DNA of 64,000 bases from Pseudomonas sp. UBA1879 (GCF_002338065.1 NZ_DDHJ01000014.1:186001-250000); one strand, 5' to 3'. Positions 35,270-45,275 are shown, counted from the stretch's first letter. Notes: a model not told the origin generated them from the letters alone. Translations and numbers: made by a program.

Positions 35270-37120
35270 TCACTCCACCGTCACCGATTTCGCGAGGTTA
35301 CGCGGCTGGTCCACATCCGTGCCCTTCAGCACCGCGACGTAGTACGACAGCAGCTGCAACGGGATGGTGTAAAGAATCGGCGCCAGGGCATCGACGATGT
35401 GCGGCATCGAGATGACGTGGGTGCCTTCACCGTTGTTGAGGTCGGCCTGCTCATCGGCGAAGACGATCAGTTCACCACCCCGGGCGCGGACTTCCTGGAG
35501 GTTGGATTTCAGTTTTTCCAGCAGTTCGTTGTTCGGCGCGACGGTCACGACCGGCATGTCGCTGTCGACCAGAGCCAGTGGACCGTGTTTCAGTTCGCCG
35601 GCTGGATAGGCTTCGGCGTGGATGTAGGAAATCTCTTTGAGTTTCAGAGCCCCTTCCATCGCCACCGGGAATTGAGCACCGCGACCGAGGAACAGAGTGT
35701 GGTTCTTTTCGGCGAACAGCTCGGCGACTTTTTCAACAGTGCTGTCCATGGCCAGCGCTTCGCCTAGGCGGGTCGGCAGACGACGCAGTTCTTCTACCAA
35801 CTCGGCTTCAACGCCTGCCCCCAGCGTGCCCTTGACTTGGCCCAGTGACAGGGTCAGCAGCATCAACGCGACCAGTTGCGTGGTGAACGCCTTGGTCGAG
35901 GCGACGCCGATTTCCGGGCCAGCTTGGGTCAGAAGGGTCAGGTCGGATTCGCGCACCAGTGAGCTGATGCTGACGTTGCAAATGGCGAGACTGGCAAGGA
36001 AGCCCCCCTCTTGGGGAGACAGCAGCTTGGCGTTGCGCAGCGCGGCCAGCGTGTCGGCGGTTTCACCGGATTGCGAGATCGAAACGAACAGCGTATCCGG
36101 CTGAACAACGACCTTGCGGTAGCGGAATTCGCTGGCGACTTCGACCTGGCACGGAATGCCTGCCAGACCTTCCAGCCAGTAACGGGCCACCATACCGGCG
36201 TGGTAGCTGGTGCCGCAGGCGACAATCTGTACGTTACGCACTTTCGCGAACAGTTCGGCGGCCTGAGGCCCGAAGGCCTGGACCAGCACTTGGCCTTGGC
36301 CCAGACGGTTTTCCAAAGTGCGCTGCACGACTTTTGGTTGTTCGTGAATTTCCTTGAGCATGAAGTGGCGGAACTCGCCTTTGTCGGCGGCTTCAGCGCC
36401 TTCGCGATATTGCACAACCTCGCGCTCGACCGACTGGCCGTCTGCGCTCCAAATCTGCACGCTGTCACGGCGGATTTCAGCGATGTCGCCTTCTTCCAGA
36501 TACATGAAGCGGTCGGTGACTTGGCGCAGCGCGAGTTGATCCGACGCCAGGAAGTTTTCACCCAGACCCAGACCCACCACCAGCGGGCTGCCGCTGCGCG
36601 CGGCGATCAGACGATCCGGCTGCTTGGCACTGATCACGGCCAGGCCGTACGCGCCGTGCAATTCCTTGACCGTGGCTTTCAAGGCAGCAGCCAGGTCCGG
36701 CGTGTCTTGCAGCTTGTGGTGCAGCAAATGGACGATGACTTCGGTGTCGGTGTCCGACGTGAACAAGTAGCCCAGACCTTTCAGGCGATCGCGCAGCGGC
36801 TCATGGTTCTCAATGATGCCGTTGTGGACGACCGCCAGTTCGCCACTGGAAAAATGCGGGTGGGCGTTGTGTTCCAGCGGCGCGCCGTGAGTGGCCCAGC
36901 GGGTGTGGGCAATGCCCAGGCGGCCGCCCAGAGGCTCACCCGCCAGCGACTGTTCCAATTCATTGACCTTGCCGACACGACGACGGCGCTCGAGCACGCC
37001 GGCGTTGCTGAACAGCGCCACACCAGCACTGTCGTAGCCGCGGTATTCAAGGCGCTTGAGGCCTTCGATCAGGATGGCCGTGACATTACGTTCGGCGACG
37101 GCGCCAACGATTCCACACAT
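35270..37120 (-). CDS. glmS: glucosamine-fructose-6-phosphate aminotransferase (isomerising)
   Basis: Makes glucosamine-6-phosphate from fructose-6-phosphate and glutamine, the entry to peptidoglycan and LPS amino sugars. The 616 residues start MCGIVGAVAERN with the N-terminal nucleophile Cys of the glutaminase domain (about 1-240, RYGYDSAG-type LEYRGYDSAG), then two SIS domains (about 290-610; ACGTSYHAGMVARYW, SISQSGETADTL) and end with the conserved DQPRNLAKSVTVE tail. Slightly longer than E. coli GlmS. It lies directly downstream of the DeoR-type gene (nine-base gap), a conserved pseudomonad pair. No glmS ribozyme is seen upstream. Confidence 0.97.
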   Translation of the reverse strand: MCGIVGAVAERNVTAILIEGLKRLEYRGYDSAGVALFSNAGVLERRRRVGKVNELEQSLAGEPLGGRLGIAHTRWATHGAPLEHNAHPHFSSGELAVVHNGIIENHEPLRDRLKGLGYLFTSDTDTEVIVHLLHHKLQDTPDLAAALKATVKELHGAYGLAVISAKQPDRLIAARSGSPLVVGLGLGENFLASDQLALRQVTDRFMYLEEGDIAEIRRDSVQIWSADGQSVEREVVQYREGAEAADKGEFRHFMLKEIHEQPKVVQRTLENRLGQGQVLVQAFGPQAAELFAKVRNVQIVACGTSYHAGMVARYWLEGLAGIPCQVEVASEFRYRKVVVQPDTLFVSISQSGETADTLAALRNAKLLSPQEGGFLASLAICNVSISSLVRESDLTLLTQAGPEIGVASTKAFTTQLVALMLLTLSLGQVKGTLGAGVEAELVEELRRLPTRLGEALAMDSTVEKVAELFAEKNHTLFLGRGAQFPVAMEGALKLKEISYIHAEAYPAGELKHGPLALVDSDMPVVTVAPNNELLEKLKSNLQEVRARGGELIVFADEQADLNNGEGTHVISMPHIVDALAPILYTIPLQLLSYYVAVLKGTDVDQPRNLAKSVTVE

Positions 37121-37129
37121 GGTCTTCTC

Positions 37130-37897
37130 CTAGGAAACAGCGGCGCAGATCAGTGTCACGCCGCGAGCCTGAATTTGGTCGCGAGCCGCTTGGGGCAGGC
37201 GATCATCGGTAATAAGGGTATGGACGCTGCTCCACGGCAGTTCCAGATTGGGAATCTTGCGACCGACCTTGTCGGCTTCGACCATCACGATCACTTCTCG
37301 CGCGACTTCAGCCATGACCCGGCTCAAGCCAAGCAGCTCGTTGAATGTTGTGGTACCGCGCTGCAAATCGATGCCATCGGCGCCGATAAACAGCTGATCG
37401 AAATCGTAAGAGCGCAGTACCTGCTCGGCGACCTGGCCCTGAAAAGACTCGGAATGGGGATCCCACGTGCCGCCAGTCATCAACAACACCGGTTCATGCT
37501 CCAGTTCGCCCAAAGCATTGGCCACATGCAGTGAATTGGTCATCACCACCAGGCCGGGTTGCTGGCCGAGTGCCGGGATCATGGCGGCGGTGGTGCTGCC
37601 GCTGTCGATGATGATCCGTGCATGTTCGCGAATGCGCGTCACGGCCGCACGGGCAATGGCTTGCTTGTAACGAGACACCGGCTGGCCGGGCTCGCCAATA
37701 AGCTCCTGCGGCATAGGCACCGCGCCACCGTAGCGACGCAGCAGCAGGCCGTTACTTTCGAGAGCTGCCAAGTCCTTACGAACCGTAACCTCAGATGTTT
37801 CGAACCGTTTGGCCAGCGCGTCCACACTCACCTCACCCAACTCATTAAGAAGCGCAAGGATATTGTGGCGACGTTGGGGTGTGTTGCGTTTCGACAT
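37130..37897 (-). CDS. glmR: DeoR/GlpR-family transcriptional regulator (GlmR)
   Basis: 255 residues from the ATG at 37895-37897. The N-terminal winged helix reads RRHNILALLNELGEVSVDALAKRFETSEVTVRKDLAALE, followed by the DeoR linker RRYGGAV and a sugar-phosphate sensor domain (IIIDSGSTTAAMIPAL, FIGADGIDLQRG, VMVEADKVGRK). Position next to glmS, one gene from glmU, matches the regulator named GlmR in P. aeruginosa, which ties amino-sugar supply to cell-wall demand. The 199-base gap to glmU suggests its own promoter. Confidence 0.88.
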   Translation of the reverse strand: MSKRNTPQRRHNILALLNELGEVSVDALAKRFETSEVTVRKDLAALESNGLLLRRYGGAVPMPQELIGEPGQPVSRYKQAIARAAVTRIREHARIIIDSGSTTAAMIPALGQQPGLVVMTNSLHVANALGELEHEPVLLMTGGTWDPHSESFQGQVAEQVLRSYDFDQLFIGADGIDLQRGTTTFNELLGLSRVMAEVAREVIVMVEADKVGRKIPNLELPWSSVHTLITDDRLPQAARDQIQARGVTLICAAVS

Positions 37898-38096
37898 GCT
37901 GGCCCTAAGTTTCGTTTCGAAAGATAACGACGGCAATAAAAACCTATCGAAACATATTCGTCAAGAGGCGAGCGCGAGGTCGATGAAGATTTGGAGCGTG
38001 GACATCTTCGCAGATGGCCATCCGCGGGCGACCGGGCATGGAATCAGGCTTGAATGCTGTGACCAGCGTTCCAGCCTGATGTGTCTTGTGGATAAC

Positions 38097-39464
38097 TCAG
38101 GTTTTCCCGGATTTGACCGGACGCTTCCAGCCATCAATATTTCGCTGGCGGGCACGAGCCACGGCTAATTGTTCAGCAGCCACGTCTTGGTTGATGGTGG
38201 AACCGGCTGCCGTGGTTGCGCCTGAAGAGATATCCACAGGTGCCACGAGCGAATTGTTAGAGCCGATGAACACGTCTTCACCCAACACGGTTTTATGCTT
38301 ATTGGCACCGTCGTAATTGCAAGTGATGGTGCCAGCACCAATGTTGGTCCGCGCGCCAATGACGGCGTCGCCCAGATAGCTCAAATGGCCCGCCTTGGCG
38401 CCCTCGCCCATTTCGGCGTTCTTCAATTCGACGAAGTTACCCACATGGGCCCGGGGGCCCAGAACACTGCCGGGGCGCAAACGAGCGAAAGGACCTGCGT
38501 CAGCGGCTTCTCCCACAATCGCACCTTCAAGGTGACTGTTCGCCTTGATGACTGCGCCTTTGCGCAGCGTGCTGTCCTTGATTACGCAGTTCGGACCGAT
38601 AGACACGTCGTCCTCGATGACTACACGCCCTTCGAGGATCACGTTGACGTCGATCATTACATCGCGGCCAACGGTCACTTCGCCACGCACGTCGAAACGC
38701 GCGGGATCACGCAGTGTTACGCCGAGGGCCATCAGTCGGCGACCTTCTCGAAGCTGATAGTGACGCTCAAGCTCGGCGAGTTGCTTGCGGTCATTGGCAC
38801 CCTGCACTTCCATGGCGTCCTGCGGCTGCGCGGTGGCGACGGTCAGACCGTCATTCACCGCCATGGCAATGACGTCGGTGAGGTAATACTCGCCTTGGGC
38901 GTTGTTATTGGAAAGACGGCTCAGCCACTCAGCCAGTCGCTTGCCAGGAACGGCCAAAATCCCGGTGTTACCTTCCTTGATCGCCTTCTGCGCGTCAGTC
39001 GCGTCTTTATGCTCGACGATGGCGCTGACACGATGCTCGGCATCCCGGACGATACGGCCATAGCCGCTAGGGTCGTCCAGATTGACGGTCAGCAGGCCCA
39101 ACTGCTGGTCGTTCACCAGAGTCAGCAGGCGTTGCAGCGTTGCCACTTCAATCAACGGCACGTCACCGTACAGGATCAGCACGGTATCAGCGCTCAGAAC
39201 AGGTACGGCTTGGGCGACGGCGTGGCCAGTGCCCAGCTGCTTGTCCTGCAACACGAAATTGAGATCATCAGCTGCGAGCTGTTCACGTACCACATCGGCG
39301 CCGTGGCCGATTACGACGTGAATGCTTTGCGGGGAAAGCTGACGAGCGCTGTGGATAACATGGCCCAGCATGGAGTTGCCGGCGACCGGGTGCAGGACTT
39401 TAGGCAGCGCCGAGCGCATGCGAGTACCTTGGCCTGCGGCGAGAATGACGATATCGAGGGACAT
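38097..39464 (-). CDS. glmU: bifunctional UDP-N-acetylglucosamine pyrophosphorylase / glucosamine-1-phosphate acetyltransferase
   Basis: 455 residues, normal length. N-terminal uridylyltransferase domain (1-230) with LAAGQGTRMRSALPKVLHPVAG, and a C-terminal left-handed beta-helix acetyltransferase (about 250-450) built of hexapeptide repeats (VIEDDVSIGPNCVI, GDAVIGARTNIGAGTITCNYDG, GEDVFIGSNNSLVAPV). It makes UDP-GlcNAc, completing the pathway begun by GlmS. It follows the atp operon terminator on the same strand. Exact DnaA boxes lie at 38087-38095 (just beyond the stop) and 39350-39358 (inside the gene). Confidence 0.97.
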   Translation of the reverse strand: MSLDIVILAAGQGTRMRSALPKVLHPVAGNSMLGHVIHSARQLSPQSIHVVIGHGADVVREQLAADDLNFVLQDKQLGTGHAVAQAVPVLSADTVLILYGDVPLIEVATLQRLLTLVNDQQLGLLTVNLDDPSGYGRIVRDAEHRVSAIVEHKDATDAQKAIKEGNTGILAVPGKRLAEWLSRLSNNNAQGEYYLTDVIAMAVNDGLTVATAQPQDAMEVQGANDRKQLAELERHYQLREGRRLMALGVTLRDPARFDVRGEVTVGRDVMIDVNVILEGRVVIEDDVSIGPNCVIKDSTLRKGAVIKANSHLEGAIVGEAADAGPFARLRPGSVLGPRAHVGNFVELKNAEMGEGAKAGHLSYLGDAVIGARTNIGAGTITCNYDGANKHKTVLGEDVFIGSNNSLVAPVDISSGATTAAGSTINQDVAAEQLAVARARQRNIDGWKRPVKSGKT

Positions 39465-39533
39465 GAAGGGATTCCAGGCGGACTAGCCTCAGCCTTAGCC
39501 GGGCGGGTGATTCAGCGGGAGGAGCCAAAAAAG

Positions 39534-39560
39534 AAAAAGGGTAGCCGAGGCTACCCTTTT
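39534..39560 (-). terminator. terminator of the atp operon
   Basis: AAAAGGGTAGCC (39535-39546) pairs with GGCTACCCTTTT (39549-39560) around a two-base gap; the A tract becomes the T run on the minus strand. It lies 29 bases beyond the atpC stop. Confidence 0.82.
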
Positions 39561-39588
39561 ACTCAATCGCACATGAGGACCGTCGACC

Positions 39589-40014
39589 TTAGCCGCCGAA
39601 CTTCTTGCGAATTTGCTGGACGGTGCGCAGTTGGGCTGCGGCCTCCGCCAAACGTGCTGCAGCAGATCCGTAGTCGAAATCTGCGCCTTTTTCATTCAGG
39701 GCCTTCTCAGCGGCCTTGACGGCTTCCTGAGCAGAGGCTTCGTCCAGGTCAGCAGCGCGTTGCACGGTATCGGCAAGCACTTTGACCATGTTCGGTTGAA
39801 CCTCAAGGAAACCACCAGAGATGTAGAACACCTCAGCTTCTCCACCCTGCTTGATCAGACGGATCGGACCCGGCTTCAGATCAGTGATCAGCGGCGCGTG
39901 ACCTGGAGCAATACCGATATCACCCAGGTTACCGTGTGCAATCACCATCTCGACCAGACCGGAGAAAATCTCTCCTTCCGCGCTGACGATATCGCAATGG
40001 ACTGTCATAGCCAT
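39589..40014 (-). CDS. atpC: ATP synthase epsilon subunit
   Basis: 141 residues. Rotor-stalk subunit that links gamma to the c-ring and can inhibit hydrolysis. N-terminal beta-sandwich (AMTVHCDIVSAEGEIFSGLVEMVIAHG, GDIGIAPGHAPLIT, VFYISGGFLEVQPN) and C-terminal two-helix arm (about 88-141). Last gene of the atp operon, 44 bases after atpD. Confidence 0.97.
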   Translation of the reverse strand: MAMTVHCDIVSAEGEIFSGLVEMVIAHGNLGDIGIAPGHAPLITDLKPGPIRLIKQGGEAEVFYISGGFLEVQPNMVKVLADTVQRAADLDEASAQEAVKAAEKALNEKGADFDYGSAAARLAEAAAQLRTVQQIRKKFGG

Positions 40015-40058
40015 TTGCTTGCCTCAACCTGATTAGCGCCCGTTGCCGGACGCCTGGA

Positions 40059-41435
40059 TTACAGTTTCTTGGCTTTCTCGATCGCTTCTTCGATGCCGCC
40101 GACCATGTAGAACGCTTGTTCTGGCAGATGGTCGTACTCACCGGCGAGGATGCCCTTGAAGCCAGCAATAGTGTCTTTCAGGGAAACGTACTTACCCGAA
40201 GCACCGGTGAAGACTTCAGCCACGAAGAACGGCTGCGACAGGAAGCGCTGAATCTTACGAGCGCGGGATACCAACTGCTTATCGGTTTCCGACAGCTCGT
40301 CCATACCCAGAATCGCGATGATGTCTTTCAGCTCTTTGTAGCGTTGCAGAACGTACTGGACGCCGCGAGCAGTGTCGTAGTGATCCTGGCCGATAACGTT
40401 CGGGTCCAGCTGGCGCGAAGTCGAGTCCAGTGGGTCAACCGCCGGGTAGATACCCAGGGAAGCGATGTCACGGGACAGAACGACGGTGGCGTCCAAGTGG
40501 GCGAAAGTGGTCGCTGGCGACGGGTCGGTCAAGTCGTCCGCTGGTACGTATACCGCCTGGATCGAAGTGATCGAGCCTTCTTTGGTCGAAGTGATGCGCT
40601 CTTGCAGCACGCCCATCTCTTCAGCCAGGGTCGGTTGGTAACCTACTGCGGAAGGCATACGGCCCAGCAGTGCAGAAACTTCGGTACCGGCCAGTGTGTA
40701 ACGGTAGATGTTGTCGACGAACAGCAGAACGTCGTTACCTTCGTCACGGAACTTCTCGGCCATGGTCAGGCCAGTCAGAGCAACGCGCAGACGGTTTCCC
40801 GGCGGCTCGTTCATCTGGCCGTATACCAGGGCCACTTTGTCGAGAACGTTGGAATCCTTCATCTCGTGGTAGAAGTCGTTACCCTCACGAGTACGCTCAC
40901 CCACACCGGCGAACACGGAATAACCGCTGTGCTCGATGGCGATGTTACGGATCAATTCCATCATGTTTACGGTCTTGCCGACACCGGCACCACCGAACAG
41001 ACCGACTTTACCGCCCTTGGCGAACGGGCAGACCAGGTCGATAACCTTGATGCCGGTTTCCAGCAGGTCGTTGCCGCCTGCCTGATCAGCGAACGAAGGC
41101 GCTGGACGGTGAATGCCCCAACGCTCGTCAGCTTCGATCGGGCCAGCTTCGTCGATCGGGTTACCCAGAACGTCCATGATACGGCCCAGGGTGCCTTTGC
41201 CAACCGGTACGGAGATGGCTGCGCCGCTGTCGACGACATCCAGACCGCGCTTCAGGCCTTCGGTGGAACCCATCGCAATGGTACGAACTACGCCGTCGCC
41301 CAGCTGCTGCTGAACTTCCAGGGTAGTTTCCGCGCCTTGTACTTTCAGCGCGTTGTAGATGCTCGGTACGCTGTCGCGTGGAAATTCCACGTCGATCACG
41401 GCGCCGATGATTTGAACGATACGTCCGCTACTCAT
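40059..41435 (-). CDS. atpD: ATP synthase beta subunit
   Basis: 458 residues. Catalytic F1 subunit. Walker A GGAGVGKTVN (about 149-158), the catalytic-Glu helix VGERTREGNDFYHEM, Walker B DVLLFVDNIYRYT and the DELSEEDK-like DELSETDKQLV are all present. Length is standard. It is 28 bases after atpG and makes the active sites together with AtpA. Confidence 0.98.
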   Translation of the reverse strand: MSSGRIVQIIGAVIDVEFPRDSVPSIYNALKVQGAETTLEVQQQLGDGVVRTIAMGSTEGLKRGLDVVDSGAAISVPVGKGTLGRIMDVLGNPIDEAGPIEADERWGIHRPAPSFADQAGGNDLLETGIKVIDLVCPFAKGGKVGLFGGAGVGKTVNMMELIRNIAIEHSGYSVFAGVGERTREGNDFYHEMKDSNVLDKVALVYGQMNEPPGNRLRVALTGLTMAEKFRDEGNDVLLFVDNIYRYTLAGTEVSALLGRMPSAVGYQPTLAEEMGVLQERITSTKEGSITSIQAVYVPADDLTDPSPATTFAHLDATVVLSRDIASLGIYPAVDPLDSTSRQLDPNVIGQDHYDTARGVQYVLQRYKELKDIIAILGMDELSETDKQLVSRARKIQRFLSQPFFVAEVFTGASGKYVSLKDTIAGFKGILAGEYDHLPEQAFYMVGGIEEAIEKAKKL

Positions 41436-41463
41436 TAGCTGGATCCTCTGAATATTTGAACCG

Positions 41464-42324
41464 TTAAACCGCGGCAGCGCCGCCGACGATTTCCGAGATC
41501 TCTTGGGTGATCGCTGCCTGACGCGCCTTGTTGTAGATCAGCTGCAAATCGCTGATCAGGTCACCGGCGTTGTCAGTGGCGTTCTTCATCGCGATCATCC
41601 GCGCAGCCTGTTCAGCTGCGTTGTTCTCGACCACCGCCTGGTACACCTGCGACTCCACATAACGCACCATCAAGCCGTCCAGCAGCTCTTTGGCGTCGGG
41701 TTCGTACAGGTAATCCCAGTGATGCTTGAGTTCTTGATCCTGGGTAGCGACCAACGGAATCAACTGTTCGACCGTTGGTTGCTGAGTCATGGTGTTGATG
41801 AACTTGTTGGATACCACGGACAGGCGGTCAATACGGCCCTCCAGATAGGCATCCAGCATCACCTTGACGCTGCCGATCAAATCGTTGATCGACGGCTCTT
41901 CGCCCAAGTGGCTGATCGCAGCAACGACGTTACCGCCGAAGTTGCGGAAAAACGCCGCACCTTTGCTGCCGACCACGCACAGATCGATCTCTACGCCGTT
42001 TTCACGGTTCTTCGCCATGTCCTTGACCAAAGCCTTGAACAGGTTGGTATTCAAGCCACCACACAGACCACGGTCACTGCTCACTACGATATAACCGACA
42101 CGCTTGACTTCACGGTCGATCATGAACGGGTGGCGGTATTCCGGGTTAGCGTTGGCAAGATGACCAATCACCTGGCGGATGCGCTCCGCGTAAGGACGGC
42201 TAGCAGCCATGCGCATTTGAGCCTTGCGCATTTTGCTGACCGCCACTTTTTCCATGGCGCTGGTGATCTTTTGCGTGCTTTTGATGCTCGCAATCTTGCT
42301 GCGAATCTCTTTTGCGCCTGCCAT
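41464..42324 (-). CDS. atpG: ATP synthase gamma subunit
   Basis: 286 residues. Central rotor shaft of F1. The N-terminal helix MAGAKEIRSKIASIKSTQKITSAMEKVA and the C-terminal helix (RMIAMKNATDNAGDLISDLQLIYNKARQAAITQEISEIVGGAAA) form the coiled coil; the SDRGLCGGLNTNLFK segment lies between. Between atpA and atpD as in all gamma-proteobacteria. Confidence 0.97.
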   Translation of the reverse strand: MAGAKEIRSKIASIKSTQKITSAMEKVAVSKMRKAQMRMAASRPYAERIRQVIGHLANANPEYRHPFMIDREVKRVGYIVVSSDRGLCGGLNTNLFKALVKDMAKNRENGVEIDLCVVGSKGAAFFRNFGGNVVAAISHLGEEPSINDLIGSVKVMLDAYLEGRIDRLSVVSNKFINTMTQQPTVEQLIPLVATQDQELKHHWDYLYEPDAKELLDGLMVRYVESQVYQAVVENNAAEQAARMIAMKNATDNAGDLISDLQLIYNKARQAAITQEISEIVGGAAAV

Positions 42325-42374
42325 GTAACACCTATCAGGTTAGCAAGCGGGAGCCTCGCGGCTCCCGCTGCGGC

Positions 42375-43919
42375 TTACCAGGTTTGGGTGGCCTTGAACT
42401 TCTCGATACCGGCTTTCAGGCCAGAATCGATTTCGTCATTGAAGTCACCCTTCACGTTGATCTTGGCCATCAAATCGGCGTGATCGCGGTTGAAGTAAGC
42501 AATCAGCGCTTGTTCAAAGCTGCCGACTTTGGCGATTTCAACGTCGGTCAGGAACCCACGCTCAGCGGCATACAGCGACAGCGACATGTCAGCGATCGAC
42601 ATTGGCGCATATTGCTTCTGCTTCATCAGCTCAGTAACGCGCTGACCATGCTCAAGTTGCTTACGGGTCGCTTCGTCCAGGTCAGACGCGAACTGGGCAA
42701 ATGCTGCCAGTTCACGGTACTGAGCCAGCGCGGTACGGATACCACCCGACAACTTCTTGATGATCTTGGTCTGAGCGGCACCACCCACACGGGATACCGA
42801 AACACCGGCGTTCACTGCCGGACGGATGCCGGAGTTGAACATGGCCGATTCCAGGAAGATCTGACCGTCGGTGATGGAAATCACGTTGGTCGGAACGAAC
42901 GCGGAAACGTCGCCAGCCTGGGTTTCGATGATCGGCAATGCGGTCAGCGAACCGGTTTTGCCGGTCACTGCGCCGTTGGTGAACTTCTCTACGTATTCTT
43001 CCGAAACGCGGGATGCACGCTCCAGCAGACGGGAGTGGAGATAGAACACGTCGCCTGGGTAAGCTTCACGTCCTGGTGGACGACGCAACAGCAAGGAGAT
43101 CTGGCGGTAAGCCACGGCCTGCTTGGAGAGATCGTCATAAACGATCAGCGCGTCTTCACCGCGGTCACGGAAGTATTCGCCCATGGTGCAACCGGCATAC
43201 GGCGCCAGGAATTGCAGTGCAGGCGATTCCGAAGCACTGGCAGCCACGATGATCGTGTTGGCCAGAGCGCCGTTTTCTTCCAGCTTGCGAACAACGTTAG
43301 CGATGGTCGATTGCTTCTGACCTACCGCGACGTATACGCAGAAAATGCCGCTGTCTTTCTGGTTGATGATCGCGTCGATGGCCAGAGCGGTTTTCCCGAT
43401 CTGACGGTCACCAATGATCAGCTCGCGCTGACCACGGCCGACAGGGATCATGGCATCGACGGCCTTGTAACCAGTCTGTACAGGCTGGTCTACCGACTTA
43501 CGCCAGATAACGCCCGGAGCAACTTTCTCGACCGCATCGGTCTCGGTGTTGTTCAGAGGGCCTTTACCGTCGACTGGGTTACCCAGTGCGTCGACAACGC
43601 GACCCAGCAGTTCCTTACCTACCGGAACTTCCAGGATGCGGCCGGTGCACTTGGCACTCATGCCTTCAGCCAGCGATGTGTAAGCGCCCAGTACCACCGC
43701 ACCTACGGAGTCTTGCTCCAGGTTCAGTGCCATACCGTAGACGCCGCCCGGGAACTCGATCATTTCGCCGTACATAGCGTCGGCCAGACCGTGAATCCGC
43801 ACGATACCGTCAGACACGCTGACGACAGTGCCTTCGTTTCGGGCTTGGGAGGCGACATCGAGTTTCTCGATGCGGCCCTTGATGATTTCACTTATTTCGG
43901 AAGGATTGAGTTGCTGCAT
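42375..43919 (-). CDS. atpA: ATP synthase alpha subunit
   Basis: 514 residues. Non-catalytic nucleotide-binding F1 subunit. Start MQQLNPSEISEIIKGRIE, Walker A GDRQIGKTALAID (about 170), and the downstream VYDDLSKQAVAYRQISLLLRRPPGREAYPGDVFY with arginine-finger Arg in GGAAQTKIIKK region nearby. Standard length; 21 bases after atpH. Confidence 0.98.
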   Translation of the reverse strand: MQQLNPSEISEIIKGRIEKLDVASQARNEGTVVSVSDGIVRIHGLADAMYGEMIEFPGGVYGMALNLEQDSVGAVVLGAYTSLAEGMSAKCTGRILEVPVGKELLGRVVDALGNPVDGKGPLNNTETDAVEKVAPGVIWRKSVDQPVQTGYKAVDAMIPVGRGQRELIIGDRQIGKTALAIDAIINQKDSGIFCVYVAVGQKQSTIANVVRKLEENGALANTIIVAASASESPALQFLAPYAGCTMGEYFRDRGEDALIVYDDLSKQAVAYRQISLLLRRPPGREAYPGDVFYLHSRLLERASRVSEEYVEKFTNGAVTGKTGSLTALPIIETQAGDVSAFVPTNVISITDGQIFLESAMFNSGIRPAVNAGVSVSRVGGAAQTKIIKKLSGGIRTALAQYRELAAFAQFASDLDEATRKQLEHGQRVTELMKQKQYAPMSIADMSLSLYAAERGFLTDVEIAKVGSFEQALIAYFNRDHADLMAKINVKGDFNDEIDSGLKAGIEKFKATQTW

Positions 43920-43940
43920 TGCTCTGCTGCCCCTTCAAAC

Positions 43941-44477
43941 TCAAGATTTCAATGCTTCGGCTAGTTGCGCAAGTTTGCCGCGAACTGAGCCATCGATAAC
44001 CAGGTCGCCGGCGCGGATGATGACACCACCTATCAGGGCAGCATCCTCCGCAGCGTGCAGGCGCACTTCCCGGCCGAGCCGTGCACTGAGAACCTTGGCG
44101 AGTTTGTCTTGCTGTTCTTGGTTCAATGCGAAAGCACTGGTGACATCCACATCTACCGATTTTTCCTGCTCAGCCTTGTACAGCTCGAACAGTTCGGAGA
44201 TCTCCGGCAGAAGCTGGAGACGGTCGTTTTCAGCAACGACATGAATGAAATTCTGTGCCTTGGCATCGAACTTGTCGCCGCACACTTCAATGAAAGTGGC
44301 GGCCTTGTCTGCGCTCGTCAGTCGCGGGGCCTTGAGCAGGCGCTGCATTGTGTCGTCTTGCGACACTGCAGCAGCCAGGCCGAGCATGGCTGACCAATTG
44401 GCCAGTTGCTGGTGGGCCTGGGCATGCTCGAAGGCTGCCTTAGCGTAAGGTCGGGCCAACGTGGTCAGTTCTGCCAT
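43941..44477 (-). CDS. atpH: ATP synthase delta subunit
   Basis: 178 residues. Joins the b-subunit stator to the top of F1. N-terminal helical bundle (MAELTTLARPYAKAAFEHAQ...) and C-terminal LSARLGREVRLHAAEDAALIGGVIIRAGDLVIDGSVRGKLAQL signature. Twelve bases separate it from atpF. Confidence 0.97.
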   Translation of the reverse strand: MAELTTLARPYAKAAFEHAQAHQQLANWSAMLGLAAAVSQDDTMQRLLKAPRLTSADKAATFIEVCGDKFDAKAQNFIHVVAENDRLQLLPEISELFELYKAEQEKSVDVDVTSAFALNQEQQDKLAKVLSARLGREVRLHAAEDAALIGGVIIRAGDLVIDGSVRGKLAQLAEALKS

Positions 44478-44489
44478 GATCGCCCTCGC

Positions 44490-44960
44490 TTAAATTTCTG
44501 CTGCCAGTTTGTTAACCAGCTCCGCGTGCGCGTTTTGATCGATTGTGGCACCCAGGATCTTCTCTGCGCCATTGACTGCCAGGCTGCCCAATTGGGCGCG
44601 CAGCGCGTCTTTGACGCCGTTCAGTTCCTGCTCGATCTCGGCCTGAGCCTGAGCCTTGATACGGTCAGCGTCGACACGGGCCTGTTCACGGGCTTCGTCG
44701 ACAATCTGGTTACCGCGTTTCTTGGCTTGCTCAATGATTTCAGCTGCCTGAGCCTTCGCTTCGCGCAGTTGCTGACCCGCTTTATCTTGGGCCAGCTCCA
44801 GGTCGCGAGCTGCTCGGGTGGCAGCGTCCAGTCCATCCGCAATCTTCTTCTGACGTTCGTGCAAAGCCGCGATGACCGGAGGCCACACGAACTTCATGCA
44901 GAACAGCACAAAAATGAAGAACGCAACGGACTGGCCAATCAGGGTTGCATTAATGTTCAC
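44490..44960 (-). CDS. atpF: ATP synthase subunit b
   Basis: 156 residues. Single membrane helix (about 5-27, ATLIGQSVAFFIFVLFCMKFVWPPV) and a long Ala/Glu/Lys/Arg-rich coiled-coil stator arm. Reads MNINATLIGQ at the start, as in other pseudomonads. Between atpE and atpH. Confidence 0.97.
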   Translation of the reverse strand: MNINATLIGQSVAFFIFVLFCMKFVWPPVIAALHERQKKIADGLDAATRAARDLELAQDKAGQQLREAKAQAAEIIEQAKKRGNQIVDEAREQARVDADRIKAQAQAEIEQELNGVKDALRAQLGSLAVNGAEKILGATIDQNAHAELVNKLAAEI

Positions 44961-45017
44961 GCCAACACCTCGCTCGTTCGTTGTCCATCACACCAATCAA
45001 CTCGAAAATTCGAGCGA

Positions 45018-45275
45018 TTAGCCAGCGAGTTGACCAACGAAGGGGTTCGCAAAAGTGAAGAACAGAGCGATACCAACACCGATCATGGTTACAGCGTCGA
45101 GCAGACCAGCCACGATGAACATCTTAACTTGCAGCATTGGAACCATTTCTGGTTGACGCGCAGCGCCTTCCAGGAATTTACCGCCCAGCAGGCCGAAACC
45201 GATTGCAGTACCCAGTGCGCCCAGGCCGATCAGCAGTGCAACAGCGATAGCAGTTAGACCAACTACAGTTTCCAT
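45018..45275 (-). CDS. atpE: ATP synthase subunit c
   Basis: 85 residues: a helical hairpin that forms the proton-driven ring. The loop ARQPE (39-43) is present, and the proton-carrying acid is Asp60 in [10 protein letters not shown]. No sodium-type Gln/Glu signature is seen, so this is a proton ring. Confidence 0.97.

Noticed and set aside
37121..37130. glmS ribozyme upstream of glmS
   Set aside because: Only nine bases separate glmS from glmR; the ribozyme is a Gram-positive feature and cannot fit.
36011..37534. 507-residue open frame on the plus strand
   Set aside because: Antisense of glmS and glmR, both unmistakable.
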